Shown piece by piece: positions 8,573-16,953 of a stretch of 64,000 nt of DNA. The DNA is from Flavobacterium sp. (GTDB lineage: Bacteria > Bacteroidota > Bacteroidia > Flavobacteriales > Flavobacteriaceae), in assembly GCA_023251135.1 (NCBI GenBank), contig JAHEZJ010000024.1, positions 44,036 through 108,035 on the forward strand. Reading direction: 5' to 3'. Numbering within the stretch: the first letter of the stretch is position 1; the number at the start of each line of letters is the position of its first letter. A program made the position numbers and the translations under genes. The notes beneath the pieces were generated by a model that did no database searches, was not told where the DNA came from, and saw only the letters and a program-made list of their open reading frames with translations.

Positions 8573-9166
8573 ATGAACACAGAAGATTTATTGAATCAGA
8601 TTGCCTTTATAAAAGAAATTGATAAGGTAAAATACATTCAGCGCAAAACAAAGCTGTTTCATAGTGACCGAAATGAAAATGATGCAGAACACAGCTGGCA
8701 TTTGGCTTTAATGGCGATCGTTTTGGCAGAACATTCAGATGAACCCATTGATGTTTTGAAAGTTATAAAAATGGTTTTGATTCATGATATTGTAGAGATC
8801 GATGCCGGGGATACTTTCATATACGATTCGCAAAAAAATCATGATAATACAGAGGAGGAACGACTGGCGGCGAATCGCATTTTTGGTTTGCTTCCGGAAA
8901 AGCAGGCCGAAGACCTAATTTCGATTTGGGAAGAATTTGAAGCAGGTCAGACCAACGAAGCAAAATTTGCAAAAGCAATGGACAGACTGGAGCCTTTATT
9001 GCAAAATACTTCTAATAACGGTGGAACCTGGAAAGAGTTTGGCGTGAATTATAATAAGGTTTACGAAAAAAAGAGCGTCATAAAGGAAGGTTCAGCAACG
9101 TTATGGAATTACGCCGAAGGATTGATAAATGAAAGTGTTGAGAAAGGGATTCTAAAGAAGGAGTAA
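8573..9166 (+). CDS. HD-domain phosphohydrolase (YfbR/HDDC2-like)
   Basis: 197 residues forming one HD domain. His-40 in AEHSWH and the His-71/Asp-72 pair in VLIHDIVEIDAGD provide the metal-binding H...HD pattern, and a later Asp follows in MDRLEPLLQNT. Relatives such as E. coli YfbR and human HDDC2 hydrolyse deoxynucleoside 5'-monophosphates. The exact substrate here is inferred from that similarity. It has its own promoter (8499-8529), is divergent from the persulfide dioxygenase operon and stands before cydAB without being tightly linked (158-bp gap). Confidence 0.85.
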   Translation: MNTEDLLNQIAFIKEIDKVKYIQRKTKLFHSDRNENDAEHSWHLALMAIVLAEHSDEPIDVLKVIKMVLIHDIVEIDAGDTFIYDSQKNHDNTEEERLAANRIFGLLPEKQAEDLISIWEEFEAGQTNEAKFAKAMDRLEPLLQNTSNNGGTWKEFGVNYNKVYEKKSVIKEGSATLWNYAEGLINESVEKGILKKE

Positions 9167-9220
9167 TGACAATTGTGGAGGAAGCTGCGATAAAACATAA
9201 GTTCAGTTTATACATTTAAA

Positions 9221-9239
9221 TTGTTGAAAAGTTTAACAA
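9221..9239. promoter_or_regulatory. Imperfect 19-bp palindrome upstream of cydAB
   Basis: TTGTTGAAAAGTTTAACAA has matching arms TTGTT/AACAA with further internal symmetry. It ends 51 bp upstream of the -7 element, a usual activator position. The cognate regulator is unknown; a Crp/Fnr protein is encoded at 13712-14338 but this site differs from its proposed box. Confidence 0.35.
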
Positions 9240-9290
9240 ATATCGGTCGATAAACTTTTTTTAAAGGCAGAGTTTTCGGCTTTTAATGGG

Positions 9291-9298
9291 TAAATTTG
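9291..9298 (+). promoter_or_regulatory. -7 element of cydAB
   Basis: TAAATTTG matches TAnnTTTG exactly and lies 26 bp upstream of the cydA start codon. No good -33 TTG is seen at the expected distance, which fits an activated promoter. Confidence 0.55.
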
Positions 9299-9324
9299 TG
9301 GGACTTCATAAATAAATTACCACT

Positions 9325-10668
9325 ATGGAAGAAATGCTTTTTTATGACCGAATGCAATTTGCCTTCACAATTACTTTCCACTATCTTTTTCCGCAACTTA
9401 CAATGGGTCTTTCACTGATCATTGTTTACTTCAAATGGAAATACCTCAAAACTAAAAACGAACAATACAATCACGCCACCCATTTCTGGATGAGAATCTT
9501 CGCTCTGAATTTTGCGATGGGAGTGGTAACCGGAATCCCGATGGAATTTCAGTTTGGAACCAACTGGGCAAAATTCTCCGAGTTAACCGGAGGAATTATC
9601 GGTCAGACATTAGCCATGGAAGGCATGTTTTCGTTCTTTTTAGAATCTTCTTTTTTAGGACTGTTTTTGTTTGGTGAAAAATTACTGGGGCATAAATGGC
9701 ATTTTGTCACCGGATTACTAATTTGTATTGGTTCCTGGGCCAGTGGTTATTTAATCATTGCAACACATTCGTGGATGCAGAATCCTGTAGGTTACGAGAT
9801 TTTGGAGAACGGAAAATTTGTGTTGACTAATTTCAAAGCACTGTTTCTAAATCCGTGGTTATGGCCGTCCTATTTGCACAATCAGGCCGCGTCTTTAGTA
9901 ACAAGTTCTTTTGTTGTAGCAGGAATAGGTTCTTTTTACATTTTGAGCAAAAAGAACATTGTTTTTGGAAAACTGTTTCTTAAAACGGGAGTAATTTTCG
10001 GATTGATAGCCAGTATGATTGTGGCGGTTCCTACGGGAGATTTACTGGCCAAAAACGTGGTAAAATACCAGCCTGTGACTTTCGCCGCAATGGAAGGAAT
10101 TTTCCATACGGAGAAAAAGGGTTCTGAAATTGTTTTAATCGGTCAGCCCGATGTTAAAGATAAAAAACTGGACAACAAGATCGCCGTTCCAAACATCCTG
10201 AGTTTTCTGACTTATGGAAACTGGGAGCAGGAAATTAAAGGCCTGGATCAGTTTGAAGAAGATTTGCATCCCACAAATATCTCAGGTTTGTATTATGCCT
10301 ATCATATTATGGTTGGACTTGGAACGTTATTTATTGGTTTGATGTCCTTTGCTTTGTTTCAATTGATCAGAGGCAAATTGTATGAAACGAGGTGGATTCT
10401 CTGGTCGCTGCTTTTTATGATGCCGTTTCCGTACATTGCCAATACGACTGGCTGGTACACGGCCGAGTTAGGCAGACAGCCCTGGCTTGTTTATAATTTA
10501 ATGCGAACCGCAGCCGGTGCCTCTCCAACCGTTTCTTCAGGAAATACCCTGTTTACTTTACTGGGTTTTATAGGATTGTATCTTTTACTTGGAATGCTGT
10601 TTTTGCTTTTAATTGGAAAAATCATCAATAAAGGGCCTCACACTGAAGTCATAACTGAAAATAAATAA
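9325..10668 (+). CDS. cydA: Cytochrome bd quinol oxidase subunit I
   Basis: 447 residues, multi-spanning. It carries the three haems of the high-affinity, cyanide-tolerant bd oxidase and oxidises quinol while reducing oxygen to water. Visible features are His-19 in the first helix (haem b595 ligand position), the acidic helix around NWAKFSELTG with AMEGMFSFFLESSF, and the C-terminal signature TTGWYTAELGRQPW. It is shorter than the 522-residue E. coli protein because the Q-loop is short, as is usual in Bacteroidota. Followed after 2 bp by cydB. A bd oxidase also resists sulfide, which fits the nearby sulfane-sulfur genes. Confidence 0.97.
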   Translation: MEEMLFYDRMQFAFTITFHYLFPQLTMGLSLIIVYFKWKYLKTKNEQYNHATHFWMRIFALNFAMGVVTGIPMEFQFGTNWAKFSELTGGIIGQTLAMEGMFSFFLESSFLGLFLFGEKLLGHKWHFVTGLLICIGSWASGYLIIATHSWMQNPVGYEILENGKFVLTNFKALFLNPWLWPSYLHNQAASLVTSSFVVAGIGSFYILSKKNIVFGKLFLKTGVIFGLIASMIVAVPTGDLLAKNVVKYQPVTFAAMEGIFHTEKKGSEIVLIGQPDVKDKKLDNKIAVPNILSFLTYGNWEQEIKGLDQFEEDLHPTNISGLYYAYHIMVGLGTLFIGLMSFALFQLIRGKLYETRWILWSLLFMMPFPYIANTTGWYTAELGRQPWLVYNLMRTAAGASPTVSSGNTLFTLLGFIGLYLLLGMLFLLLIGKIINKGPHTEVITENK

Positions 10669-10670
10669 GT

Positions 10671-11747
10671 ATGGAATTTTTTTGGTACGTAGTTTTAATG
10701 GGAATTTTGGCCGTTTATATTGTTTTAGACGGTTATGATTTTGGAGCAGGAATTATTCATTTATTTTTTGCCAAAGAAGAAAAAGATAAAAAGGCGATAA
10801 CCAATGCAATTGGTCCGTTTTGGGATGCCAACGAAGTTTGGATTATTGCCGCCGGTGGTGTTTTGTTTTTTGCTTTCCCTACTTTATACGCTTCCTCTTT
10901 CAGCGGATTTTACCTGCCTCTGATTATGATCTTATGGCTGCTGATCTTTCGTGCGATTGGTTTAGAAATGCGCGGACAAGTACACCATCCGATGTGGGAG
11001 ACAATTTGGGATAAGGCGTTCGGAATTGCAAGTTTACTTTTGGCTTTGTTCTTCGGAATCGCTTTGGGAAATATCGTGCGCGGAGTCAACCTTGGAATGG
11101 TAACCAATGGCGTTTCGACTCAGGAGGCACATTATTTCTTTTTGCCATTGTGGAATCCAACTTTTAGTCCACAGGCAAGTGAATTGGGAATTATCGACTG
11201 GTTTACACTTTTTCTGGGAATAGTGAGTGTAGTTGCCTTAACCATTCACGGAGCCAATTGGATTATCTTTAAAACCAATTCGGCTCTGAATCCACAGCTT
11301 AAAAATATTGTTTTCAAACTGAATATTGTCTTGCTGGTTTTAGTTTGCATTTCACTGCAAATCTGGCATTTTATTGAGCCAAAGCCTTTTCATAATTTTA
11401 TAGAGAATCCGGTTCTCTGGTTTTTTCCACTGATGACTTTTGTTGGAATTTTGGGATTGTTTAAAGTACGTTCGTGGCAAAAAGACGGTTACGGATTTTT
11501 GTTTTCATCCCTGTTTCTGGTGGGTGGGTTTGCCTCAACTGCCGTATCCATTTTTCCAAATGTTTTGCCTTCTACCAATAATGTAAATCCATCGTTAACC
11601 ATTTATAACACTGCCGCCGGCGAATACGGATTGAATGCCGGAATGAGCTGGTTTTTTATCGCTTTGTTTCTGGTGATTATCTATTTTATTATTCAATACC
11701 GCGTTTTTAGCGGGAAGATGGATGATATTGGGTATGGGGAGCATTAA
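10671..11747 (+). CDS. cydB: Cytochrome bd quinol oxidase subunit II
   Basis: 358 residues with about nine membrane helices, beginning MEFFWYVVLM. The conserved GYDFGAG lies at 21-27 and FWDANEVWI in the next loop, both signatures of CydB. It forms the heterodimeric oxidase with CydA and helps hold the haems, but carries no haem itself. The start codon is 2 bp after the cydA stop, so translation is coupled. No cydX-like small ORF was evident in the 249 bp downstream. Confidence 0.96.
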   Translation: MEFFWYVVLMGILAVYIVLDGYDFGAGIIHLFFAKEEKDKKAITNAIGPFWDANEVWIIAAGGVLFFAFPTLYASSFSGFYLPLIMILWLLIFRAIGLEMRGQVHHPMWETIWDKAFGIASLLLALFFGIALGNIVRGVNLGMVTNGVSTQEAHYFFLPLWNPTFSPQASELGIIDWFTLFLGIVSVVALTIHGANWIIFKTNSALNPQLKNIVFKLNIVLLVLVCISLQIWHFIEPKPFHNFIENPVLWFFPLMTFVGILGLFKVRSWQKDGYGFLFSSLFLVGGFASTAVSIFPNVLPSTNNVNPSLTIYNTAAGEYGLNAGMSWFFIALFLVIIYFIIQYRVFSGKMDDIGYGEH

Positions 11748-11961
11748 ATTTTTTAGCCATGATCCAAGGGATAGCGAACGGGCGATGTAATTCACGAATT
11801 AATTACAGTACTAGCCTTTAATTTTAACCAACATAGTAGTTAAGAGGTTTTTTAAATCAAATTATTAAGTTTGGGTAAAACCTTTTTTTACAAACTTTAC
11901 CAAAACTCTGGACGGTCCCGTTTTATGAAATCTGGACTATAAAAGAGTTTAAGTTTTAGAA

Positions 11962-11969
11962 TAGTTTTG
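11962..11969 (+). promoter_or_regulatory. -7 element before the GNAT gene at 11997
   Basis: TAGTTTTG matches TAnnTTTG. Transcription starting about 7 bp later would exclude the in-frame ATG at 11967 and supports ATG 11997. Confidence 0.45.
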
Positions 11970-11996
11970 TTTTTTTTAATTTCAAAATTTAAAATA

Positions 11997-12443
11997 ATGG
12001 ATTACCAAATCAAAAAAGCAAGTTTAGAAGAACTTAATGAAACAGCCGAACTTTTTGACCTCTATCGTGTTTTCTATCGTCAGAAATCTGATGTTGAGGC
12101 AGGCAAAGCATTTCTTAAAGAACGATTGTTACATAATGAGTCGGATATTTTTTTAGCGATTGCAGACGGAAAAGCGGTTGGCTTTGTGCACCTCTATAAA
12201 ATATTTAGCTCTACTAAAATGCAAAGACTATGGCTGTTAAATGATCTTTTTGTGCATCCTGATTATAGAGGTAAGGGATTTTCTGTGGCCTTAATTGATC
12301 GCAGCAAACAATGGTGTGAGGAAACCAATGCTTGTGGCTTGATGCTCGAAACCGAAAAAACAAATGATATAGGCAACCAGTTATATCCACGTTGTGGTTT
12401 TGAATACGACGGTCAACATAACTATTATTATTGGTGGAAGTAA
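11997..12443 (+). CDS. GNAT family N-acetyltransferase
   Basis: 148 residues from ATG 11997 (MDYQIKKASLEE), chosen because the upstream ATG at 11967 overlaps a -7 element. The acetyl-CoA motif is LFVHPDYRGKGFSVALIDR (R-GKG), with strand beta-4 ending at the W-L-L-NDL segment. The last residues CGFEYDGQHNYYYWW are typical of small GNAT enzymes that end in aromatic residues. Substrate unknown. It stands alone after cydAB and before an inverted-repeat element. Confidence 0.85.
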   Translation: MDYQIKKASLEELNETAELFDLYRVFYRQKSDVEAGKAFLKERLLHNESDIFLAIADGKAVGFVHLYKIFSSTKMQRLWLLNDLFVHPDYRGKGFSVALIDRSKQWCEETNACGLMLETEKTNDIGNQLYPRCGFEYDGQHNYYYWWK

Positions 12444-12477
12444 AAAAGGCTTAAGTGTAAAGTTAGCTTGCGCACTT

Positions 12478-12578
12478 TTGTCATTCCGAGGTACGAGGAA
12501 ACTCCGCAAGTAACTCCGCAACGAAAGTCAATCTTTGTCGAGCTTCTCGCGGAGATTTCTCCTTCGTCGAAATGACAA
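12478..12578. repeat. 101-bp element with 8-bp terminal inverted repeats
   Basis: TTGTCATT at 12478-12485 is exactly reverse-complemented by AATGACAA at 12571-12578, and the interior is partly self-complementary (CGAGG..CTCCGC against GCGGAG..CTTCGTCG). A shorter relative with TTGTCA/TGACAA ends lies at 13582-13641. The form resembles a small non-autonomous MITE or a flavobacterial intergenic palindrome. Confidence 0.6.
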
Positions 12579-12694
12579 TGATTGTGATTATTTGGTCTAA
12601 AAATAGAGTTTTTATACTTTTTTTACATCTTAAGTAAAGATATTCTACACTTAACTAAAATAAAAATCTGCTTTATCTGCGAGAAAAAATAAAT

Positions 12695-13480
12695 TTAAAA
12701 CAAAACTTCTTTTGTAATAATATAAAATCCCATTACAAGAACAAACCATCCAAAAATAGGTTTTAGTTTTGCTCCGTCGATTTTTTTTGAAAGCCTACTT
12801 CCTATGAACATCCCAAAGAGTGCCATTGCAGAAACTCCCAGTAAAAAGGTGTAATCTATTGGAGTTCCGATGTATAAATCTCCTCCAAAACCTATAGAGG
12901 AATTAATTGTAATAATCAGCAACGAAGTTCCTACGGCTTGTTTCATGGGTAAATTAGCGAAGAAGAGCAAAGCGGGAATAATTAAAAATCCACCGCCGGC
13001 ACCCAGAAAACCAGTTATGATTCCAACGATGAAGCCTATTAAACTCAACTGTAAATAATTGGTTTCGGTCGCTTTTATTTCAGGTTTGTTTTTTCGGATC
13101 ATTGAAATTGCCGCTGTAATCATCAATACAGAAAAGATAATCATGATGAGAAAATCTTTGGAAACAGAATAGGAAGCTATAGAAAACAGGGTTGAAGCAA
13201 TTTTTGGAAAAATGACCTCGCGAATAATCAAAATGGAGATTACAGAGGGAATTGCAAAGTACAACGCCGATTTTAATTTAAGATTTCCCATTTTGTAATG
13301 GCTGTAACTCCCGGACATAGCGGTCAATCCCACAATAAATAAGGAATAAGAAGTAGCCTGCTCCGGATTTACCTTGAACAGATAGACCAAAATAGGAATG
13401 GTTAGTATAGATCCGCCACCACCAATTAAGCCTAGTGAAATTCCAATAATGATTGAAGCGACATATCCTAAATATTCCAT
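12695..13480 (-). CDS. TauE/SafE family sulfite/sulfonate exporter
   Basis: 261 residues with about eight membrane helices in two repeats, each opening with a glycine-rich helix: GLIGGGGSILTIP near 18 and GFLGAGGGFLIIPALL near 157. Members export sulfite, sulfoacetate or related organosulfur anions. Next to a persulfide dioxygenase that makes sulfite, sulfite export is the natural role. A predicted Crp/Fnr box (13527-13540) and a near-consensus -7 element (13497-13504) precede it with the same spacing as at the persulfide dioxygenase operon. Confidence 0.88.
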   Translation of the reverse strand: MEYLGYVASIIIGISLGLIGGGGSILTIPILVYLFKVNPEQATSYSLFIVGLTAMSGSYSHYKMGNLKLKSALYFAIPSVISILIIREVIFPKIASTLFSIASYSVSKDFLIMIIFSVLMITAAISMIRKNKPEIKATETNYLQLSLIGFIVGIITGFLGAGGGFLIIPALLFFANLPMKQAVGTSLLIITINSSIGFGGDLYIGTPIDYTFLLGVSAMALFGMFIGSRLSKKIDGAKLKPIFGWFVLVMGFYIITKEVLF

Positions 13481-13496
13481 TGCAGTTGTTTTAGCG

Positions 13497-13540
13497 CAAA
13501 GATGCTTGGTTTAAAAGAAACGCACAGTAACATTTATCAC
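13497..13540 (-). promoter_or_regulatory. Promoter and predicted Crp/Fnr box of the TauE gene
   Basis: CAAAGATG at 13497-13504 reads CATCTTTG on the minus strand, one mismatch from TAnnTTTG. GTAACATTTATCAC at 13527-13540 fits GTRAYN4RTYAC. The 22-bp gap between them equals that at 8394-8417. Confidence 0.5.
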
Positions 13541-13581
13541 AGAAGGAAAGTTTTTGTTTGCCGCGAATTTTACGAATTTAT

Positions 13582-13641
13582 TTGTCAGTTCGAGCGGAGT
13601 CGAGAACACGCAGAGCATTTCGACTTCGCTCAATGTGACAA
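13582..13641. repeat. Short inverted-repeat element related to 12478-12578
   Basis: TTGTCA (13582-13587) and TGACAA (13636-13641) flank GAGCGGAGTCGAG and CGACTTCGCTC, which pair imperfectly. Confidence 0.5.
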
Positions 13642-13711
13642 TCGTTGTCTTTAAATCTTAACTTTTCTTAATCTCTTAATGGTTAGAACAAAAAAATAAA
13701 TGTTTTTACTT

Positions 13712-14338
13712 TTACTTTAAAAGTTCAATCTGATTGCGATTGAGTTTGACCAGACCTCTTTGTTCCATTTTTTTGAGTAATCGGGAAACTACTTCTCTTG
13801 ACGTATTTAATTCAGTTGCAATTTCCTGATGAGAGAGATTTACCTCCGAGCAGCCACAGGCATCTGAATGTCGTTTGAGGTAAAATTCCAAACGCTCATC
13901 CATAGACCGGAAAGCGATATTGTCTACAACTTCAAGAACTTCTTCAAAACGGCTGCGGTAAGTATCGATTACAAATTCGTACCAGCTTCTATGTTCCATC
14001 ATCCACTTATCCATCATTTGTAAAGGAATCATCATAACCGAAACATCTTCGACTACTTTTGCCATAATCTGACTTTTTTCGCTTTTAGCGGTACAGATCA
14101 TCGAAATGGCGCAGGCTTGTCCGGGTTGCAGGTAGTACATTAAAAATTCGCCTCCATCTTCACCTTCGCGGTAAATTTTAATTTTTCCTTTCGTAATCAA
14201 TACGGTGTTTTTAATGTATTGTCCGGTACGCATTAAAATGGTTCCGGCTTCAAAATCCTGCTGACTTCCATTTTCTTCAATGGTTCTAATAAGTTCGTCG
14301 GAGAAATTAGGAAATATATTTTTTAGTGAGTTTTGCAT
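13712..14338 (-). CDS. Crp/Fnr family transcriptional regulator
   Basis: 208 residues. The N-terminal cyclic-nucleotide-binding-type beta roll covers about 15-125, and the C-terminal winged helix has the recognition helix in NTSREVVSRLLKKMEQRG (about 178-195). The loop that binds cAMP in Crp is not conserved; instead there are four Cys at 76, 82, 161 and 163 (ACAISMIC and ACGC). With sulfur genes on both sides, sensing persulfide or redox through cysteines is plausible but unproven. It is the likely regulator of the boxes at 8417 and 13527. It is divergent from the rhodanese gene, 434 bp away. Confidence 0.9.
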   Translation of the reverse strand: MQNSLKNIFPNFSDELIRTIEENGSQQDFEAGTILMRTGQYIKNTVLITKGKIKIYREGEDGGEFLMYYLQPGQACAISMICTAKSEKSQIMAKVVEDVSVMMIPLQMMDKWMMEHRSWYEFVIDTYRSRFEEVLEVVDNIAFRSMDERLEFYLKRHSDACGCSEVNLSHQEIATELNTSREVVSRLLKKMEQRGLVKLNRNQIELLK

Positions 14339-14772
14339 TGATAATTAGGAGGGAATTAATGCCCACGGATTTTACGGTTTGAACTGGGTAATACTTTTTT
14401 TTGCCACAAATTTCACAAATTAATTCGTGCAATTCGCGGCGAACATTTTAATCGTTTTAAGCTGTGACAAAAAAACATTCTTGAAGAACATTTTTACTAA
14501 ATTAAAATTAAAACCTATAATTTATTACAAAGATAGGGGATTGCGATGGTATAAATTATCAGAAAATTATATTTAAGAGGTGTTTTGTGTAAATGAATAA
14601 ATCCTATTTTCTATCGATTTTATAGGCTATATTTTTAAAAATAGTAAGTAAATTTGTTTTTCACTGATTATAGTACTTTCTCTAAAACGTTTTCTGAGAA
14701 TAATAATCGAAATCGCATTTGGCACGTTTTTAATTAATAGAAACGTCGTAATTTTACAAAAACACATTTATT
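14339..14772. other. Divergent intergenic region with a palindromic repeat
   Basis: No gene seen. A near-palindrome spans 14403-14440 (GCCACAAATT to AATTCGCGGC), a repeat type that recurs as fragments at about 11785 and 13560. AAAACGTTTT at 14684-14693 is a perfect palindrome, TAAATTTG at 14649-14656 is a possible -7 element, and TAATTTTA at 14749-14756 is a weaker one just before the rhodanese start. Confidence 0.5.
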
Positions 14773-15084
14773 ATGAATTTATCACAAGAAGATTGGGTTA
14801 ATCAGCTGGCTGCTGACGAGAATGCAGTTATACTGGACGTAAGAACTGAAGACGAATTTAATGACGGCTACATTCAAAATGCCGTAAACATCGACATCAA
14901 TAAAGGACAAGGCTTTATTTATGAAATCGAGGAGCTTGATAAAAACAAAAATTATTATGTGTATTGCCGTTCTGGTGCCAGAAGCGCCAAAGCATGTCAG
15001 ATTATGAATGAGTTAGGGATTAACAATGCCTACAATTTGCTTGGTGGAATTCTGGATTGGGAAGGTGAAACCGTAAACCCATAA
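14773..15084 (+). CDS. Single-domain rhodanese
   Basis: 103 residues, one rhodanese domain. The active-site loop is CRSGAR with Cys-65 in YYVYCRSGARSAKA; the six-residue loop is the sulfurtransferase type rather than the seven-residue Cdc25 type. LDVRTEDEFNDGYI near 21-34 is the usual CH2A-type signature. It would carry persulfide sulfur in the cytoplasm, probably in the same pathway as the persulfide dioxygenase-rhodanese fusion. Followed by a strong terminator, so monocistronic. Confidence 0.93.
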   Translation: MNLSQEDWVNQLAADENAVILDVRTEDEFNDGYIQNAVNIDINKGQGFIYEIEELDKNKNYYVYCRSGARSAKACQIMNELGINNAYNLLGGILDWEGETVNP

Positions 15085-15092
15085 GACAGAAG

Positions 15093-15119
15093 AAGAGGCC
15101 TAAAAAGCCTCTTTTTTCT
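15093..15119 (+). terminator. Rho-independent terminator after the rhodanese gene
   Basis: AAGAGGC pairs with GCCTCTT (15093-15099 and 15107-15113) and is followed by a T-rich run. Confidence 0.85.
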
Positions 15120-15161
15120 TTTTAAAACGCTATTAATAACCAAACTATAAAAGACCAAATT

Positions 15162-16742
15162 ATGAGTTTAATACCCGAAGAATTTCAAATTAAAGATTTG
15201 ATAAACCAGGATACCTATCTGGTAAATGGAGAATTAAAACCGTGGACAGGACAAACAACTCCCGTTTTTTCTACCATTTCATCTACCGAAAAATACGCGC
15301 CAACATTATTAGGGTCAATTCCGTTCATGGAAGAGAAAGAAGCTGCCGAAGTGGTGGAAGCTGCCAATGCTGCTTATAATAAAGGTCAGGGGTTATGGCC
15401 AACTATGAAAGTGGTGGACCGAATTAAGTGCATGGAGAACTTCGTAAAACAAATGAAGGAAACCCGTGAAGAGGTGGTGAAACTTTTGATGTGGGAAATT
15501 GGAAAAAATCTTGGCGATTCGCAAAAAGAATTTGACAGAACCGTTGAATACATTCAGGATACCATTGACAGTTATAAGGAACTAAACGGACGCAGCTCAC
15601 ATTTTGAAAAAGTGCAGGGTGTAAATGCTATGATTCGCCGTGGACCTCTTGGAGTAGTTTTGTGCCTCGGACCTTATAATTATCCTTTAAATGAGACCTT
15701 TTCACTCTTGATTCCAGCTTTAATTATGGGGAATACGGTGATTTTTAAACCTGCAAAACACGGTGTTTTATGTATTTCACCTTTGTTGGAGGCGTTTAGA
15801 AGCAGTTTTCCAAAAGGCGTAATTAATATCGTTTATGGTCGTGGCCGTGAAGTGGCGTCACCGATAATGAAATCAGGTAAAATTGATGTTTTGGCTTTAA
15901 TTGGAAACAGTAAGTCGGCCATAGCTTTACAGGACCAGCATCCAAATAAAAACAGATTGCGTTTGATTTTAGGTCTGGAAGCCAAAAATCCGGCGATTAT
16001 TTTACCTGATGCCGATTTAGATTTGGCGATTCAGGAATGTATTGCAGGAACTTTATCGTTTAACGGGCAGCGTTGTACGGCTTTAAAAGTATTGTATGTG
16101 CACGAATCTATAGCCGAAGAATTCAATAAACGTTTCGCTGAAAAAGTAGACGCTTTGGTATTTGGTAATCCTTGGGAAAAAGGAGTTGCCTTAACACCGC
16201 TTCCCGAAACAGAAAAACCAAAATATATTCAGGGATTAATTGACGATGCAACACATAAAGGAGCAAAAATACTGAATGAAAAAGGTGGGAAACACACCGA
16301 TAATTATATTTTTCCGGCTGTTTTGTATCCGGTAAACAAAGAAATGAGAGTGTATCATGAAGAACAATTTGGACCCGTAGTTCCAATCATTTCTTTTAAA
16401 GATATTAACGAACCACTTGAAGATATGGCCGAATCCAATTACGGACAGCAGGTGAGTCTTTTTGGAAAAGATATTAAAACTTTGGCACCGCTTATTGATG
16501 CCTTGGTCAATTTAGTGTGCCGAGTAAATCTAAACAGTTCGTGCCAAAGAGGCCCGGATGCCTTCCCGTTTACAGGCCGTAAAGATTCTGCGGTAGGAAC
16601 TTTAAGTATTCCGGATGCTTTGCGTTCGTTCTCCATTCGTACGTTTGTAGCTTCAAAAGACATCGCTTACAATAATGAAATTTTGCAGGAATTGCTAAAT
16701 AGCAAAGAATCAAATTTTATTAATACCGATTATATTTTGTAG
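15162..16742 (+). CDS. gapN: NADP-dependent non-phosphorylating glyceraldehyde-3-phosphate dehydrogenase
   Basis: 526-residue aldehyde dehydrogenase. The general base is Glu-273 in [11 protein letters not shown], and the nucleophile is Cys-305 in [10 protein letters not shown]. The QRCTALK context is characteristic of GapN rather than of other ALDH members, and [10 protein letters not shown] near 171-180 places the Asn that stabilises the thiohemiacetal. GapN oxidises glyceraldehyde-3-phosphate straight to 3-phosphoglycerate with NADP, giving NADPH instead of ATP. The assignment rests on motif context; a related aldehyde substrate is possible. Single gene with a weak terminator downstream. 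Confidence 0.85.
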   Translation: MSLIPEEFQIKDLINQDTYLVNGELKPWTGQTTPVFSTISSTEKYAPTLLGSIPFMEEKEAAEVVEAANAAYNKGQGLWPTMKVVDRIKCMENFVKQMKETREEVVKLLMWEIGKNLGDSQKEFDRTVEYIQDTIDSYKELNGRSSHFEKVQGVNAMIRRGPLGVVLCLGPYNYPLNETFSLLIPALIMGNTVIFKPAKHGVLCISPLLEAFRSSFPKGVINIVYGRGREVASPIMKSGKIDVLALIGNSKSAIALQDQHPNKNRLRLILGLEAKNPAIILPDADLDLAIQECIAGTLSFNGQRCTALKVLYVHESIAEEFNKRFAEKVDALVFGNPWEKGVALTPLPETEKPKYIQGLIDDATHKGAKILNEKGGKHTDNYIFPAVLYPVNKEMRVYHEEQFGPVVPIISFKDINEPLEDMAESNYGQQVSLFGKDIKTLAPLIDALVNLVCRVNLNSSCQRGPDAFPFTGRKDSAVGTLSIPDALRSFSIRTFVASKDIAYNNEILQELLNSKESNFINTDYIL

Positions 16743-16767
16743 TGATCAGAGTTATATATTAATTGTA

Positions 16768-16812
16768 GAAGCCGTCTTTTTCTTTTTGAATTGGGCGGTT
16801 TTTGTTTTTTAA
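16768..16812 (+). terminator. Possible terminator after gapN
   Basis: AAGCCGTC and GGGCGGTTT can pair imperfectly around a loop, followed by TTTTTG and a T-run. Confidence 0.4.
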
Positions 16813-16953
16813 ATCTTTGATTTTCTGAATACCTGCCGTTTTAAGTTTATTGTTTATTTTTAATAATTAATTTTAAAAGAAGTGTAACTTAAAGTGAAAA
16901 AAATCATCTAACCAGTATAATCAATCAAACCACCAAAATCTTAAAACAACTTT

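Noticed and set aside
14719-14735. TGGCACG possible sigma-54 -24 box before the rhodanese gene
   Set aside because: The -12 GC is missing at the required distance.
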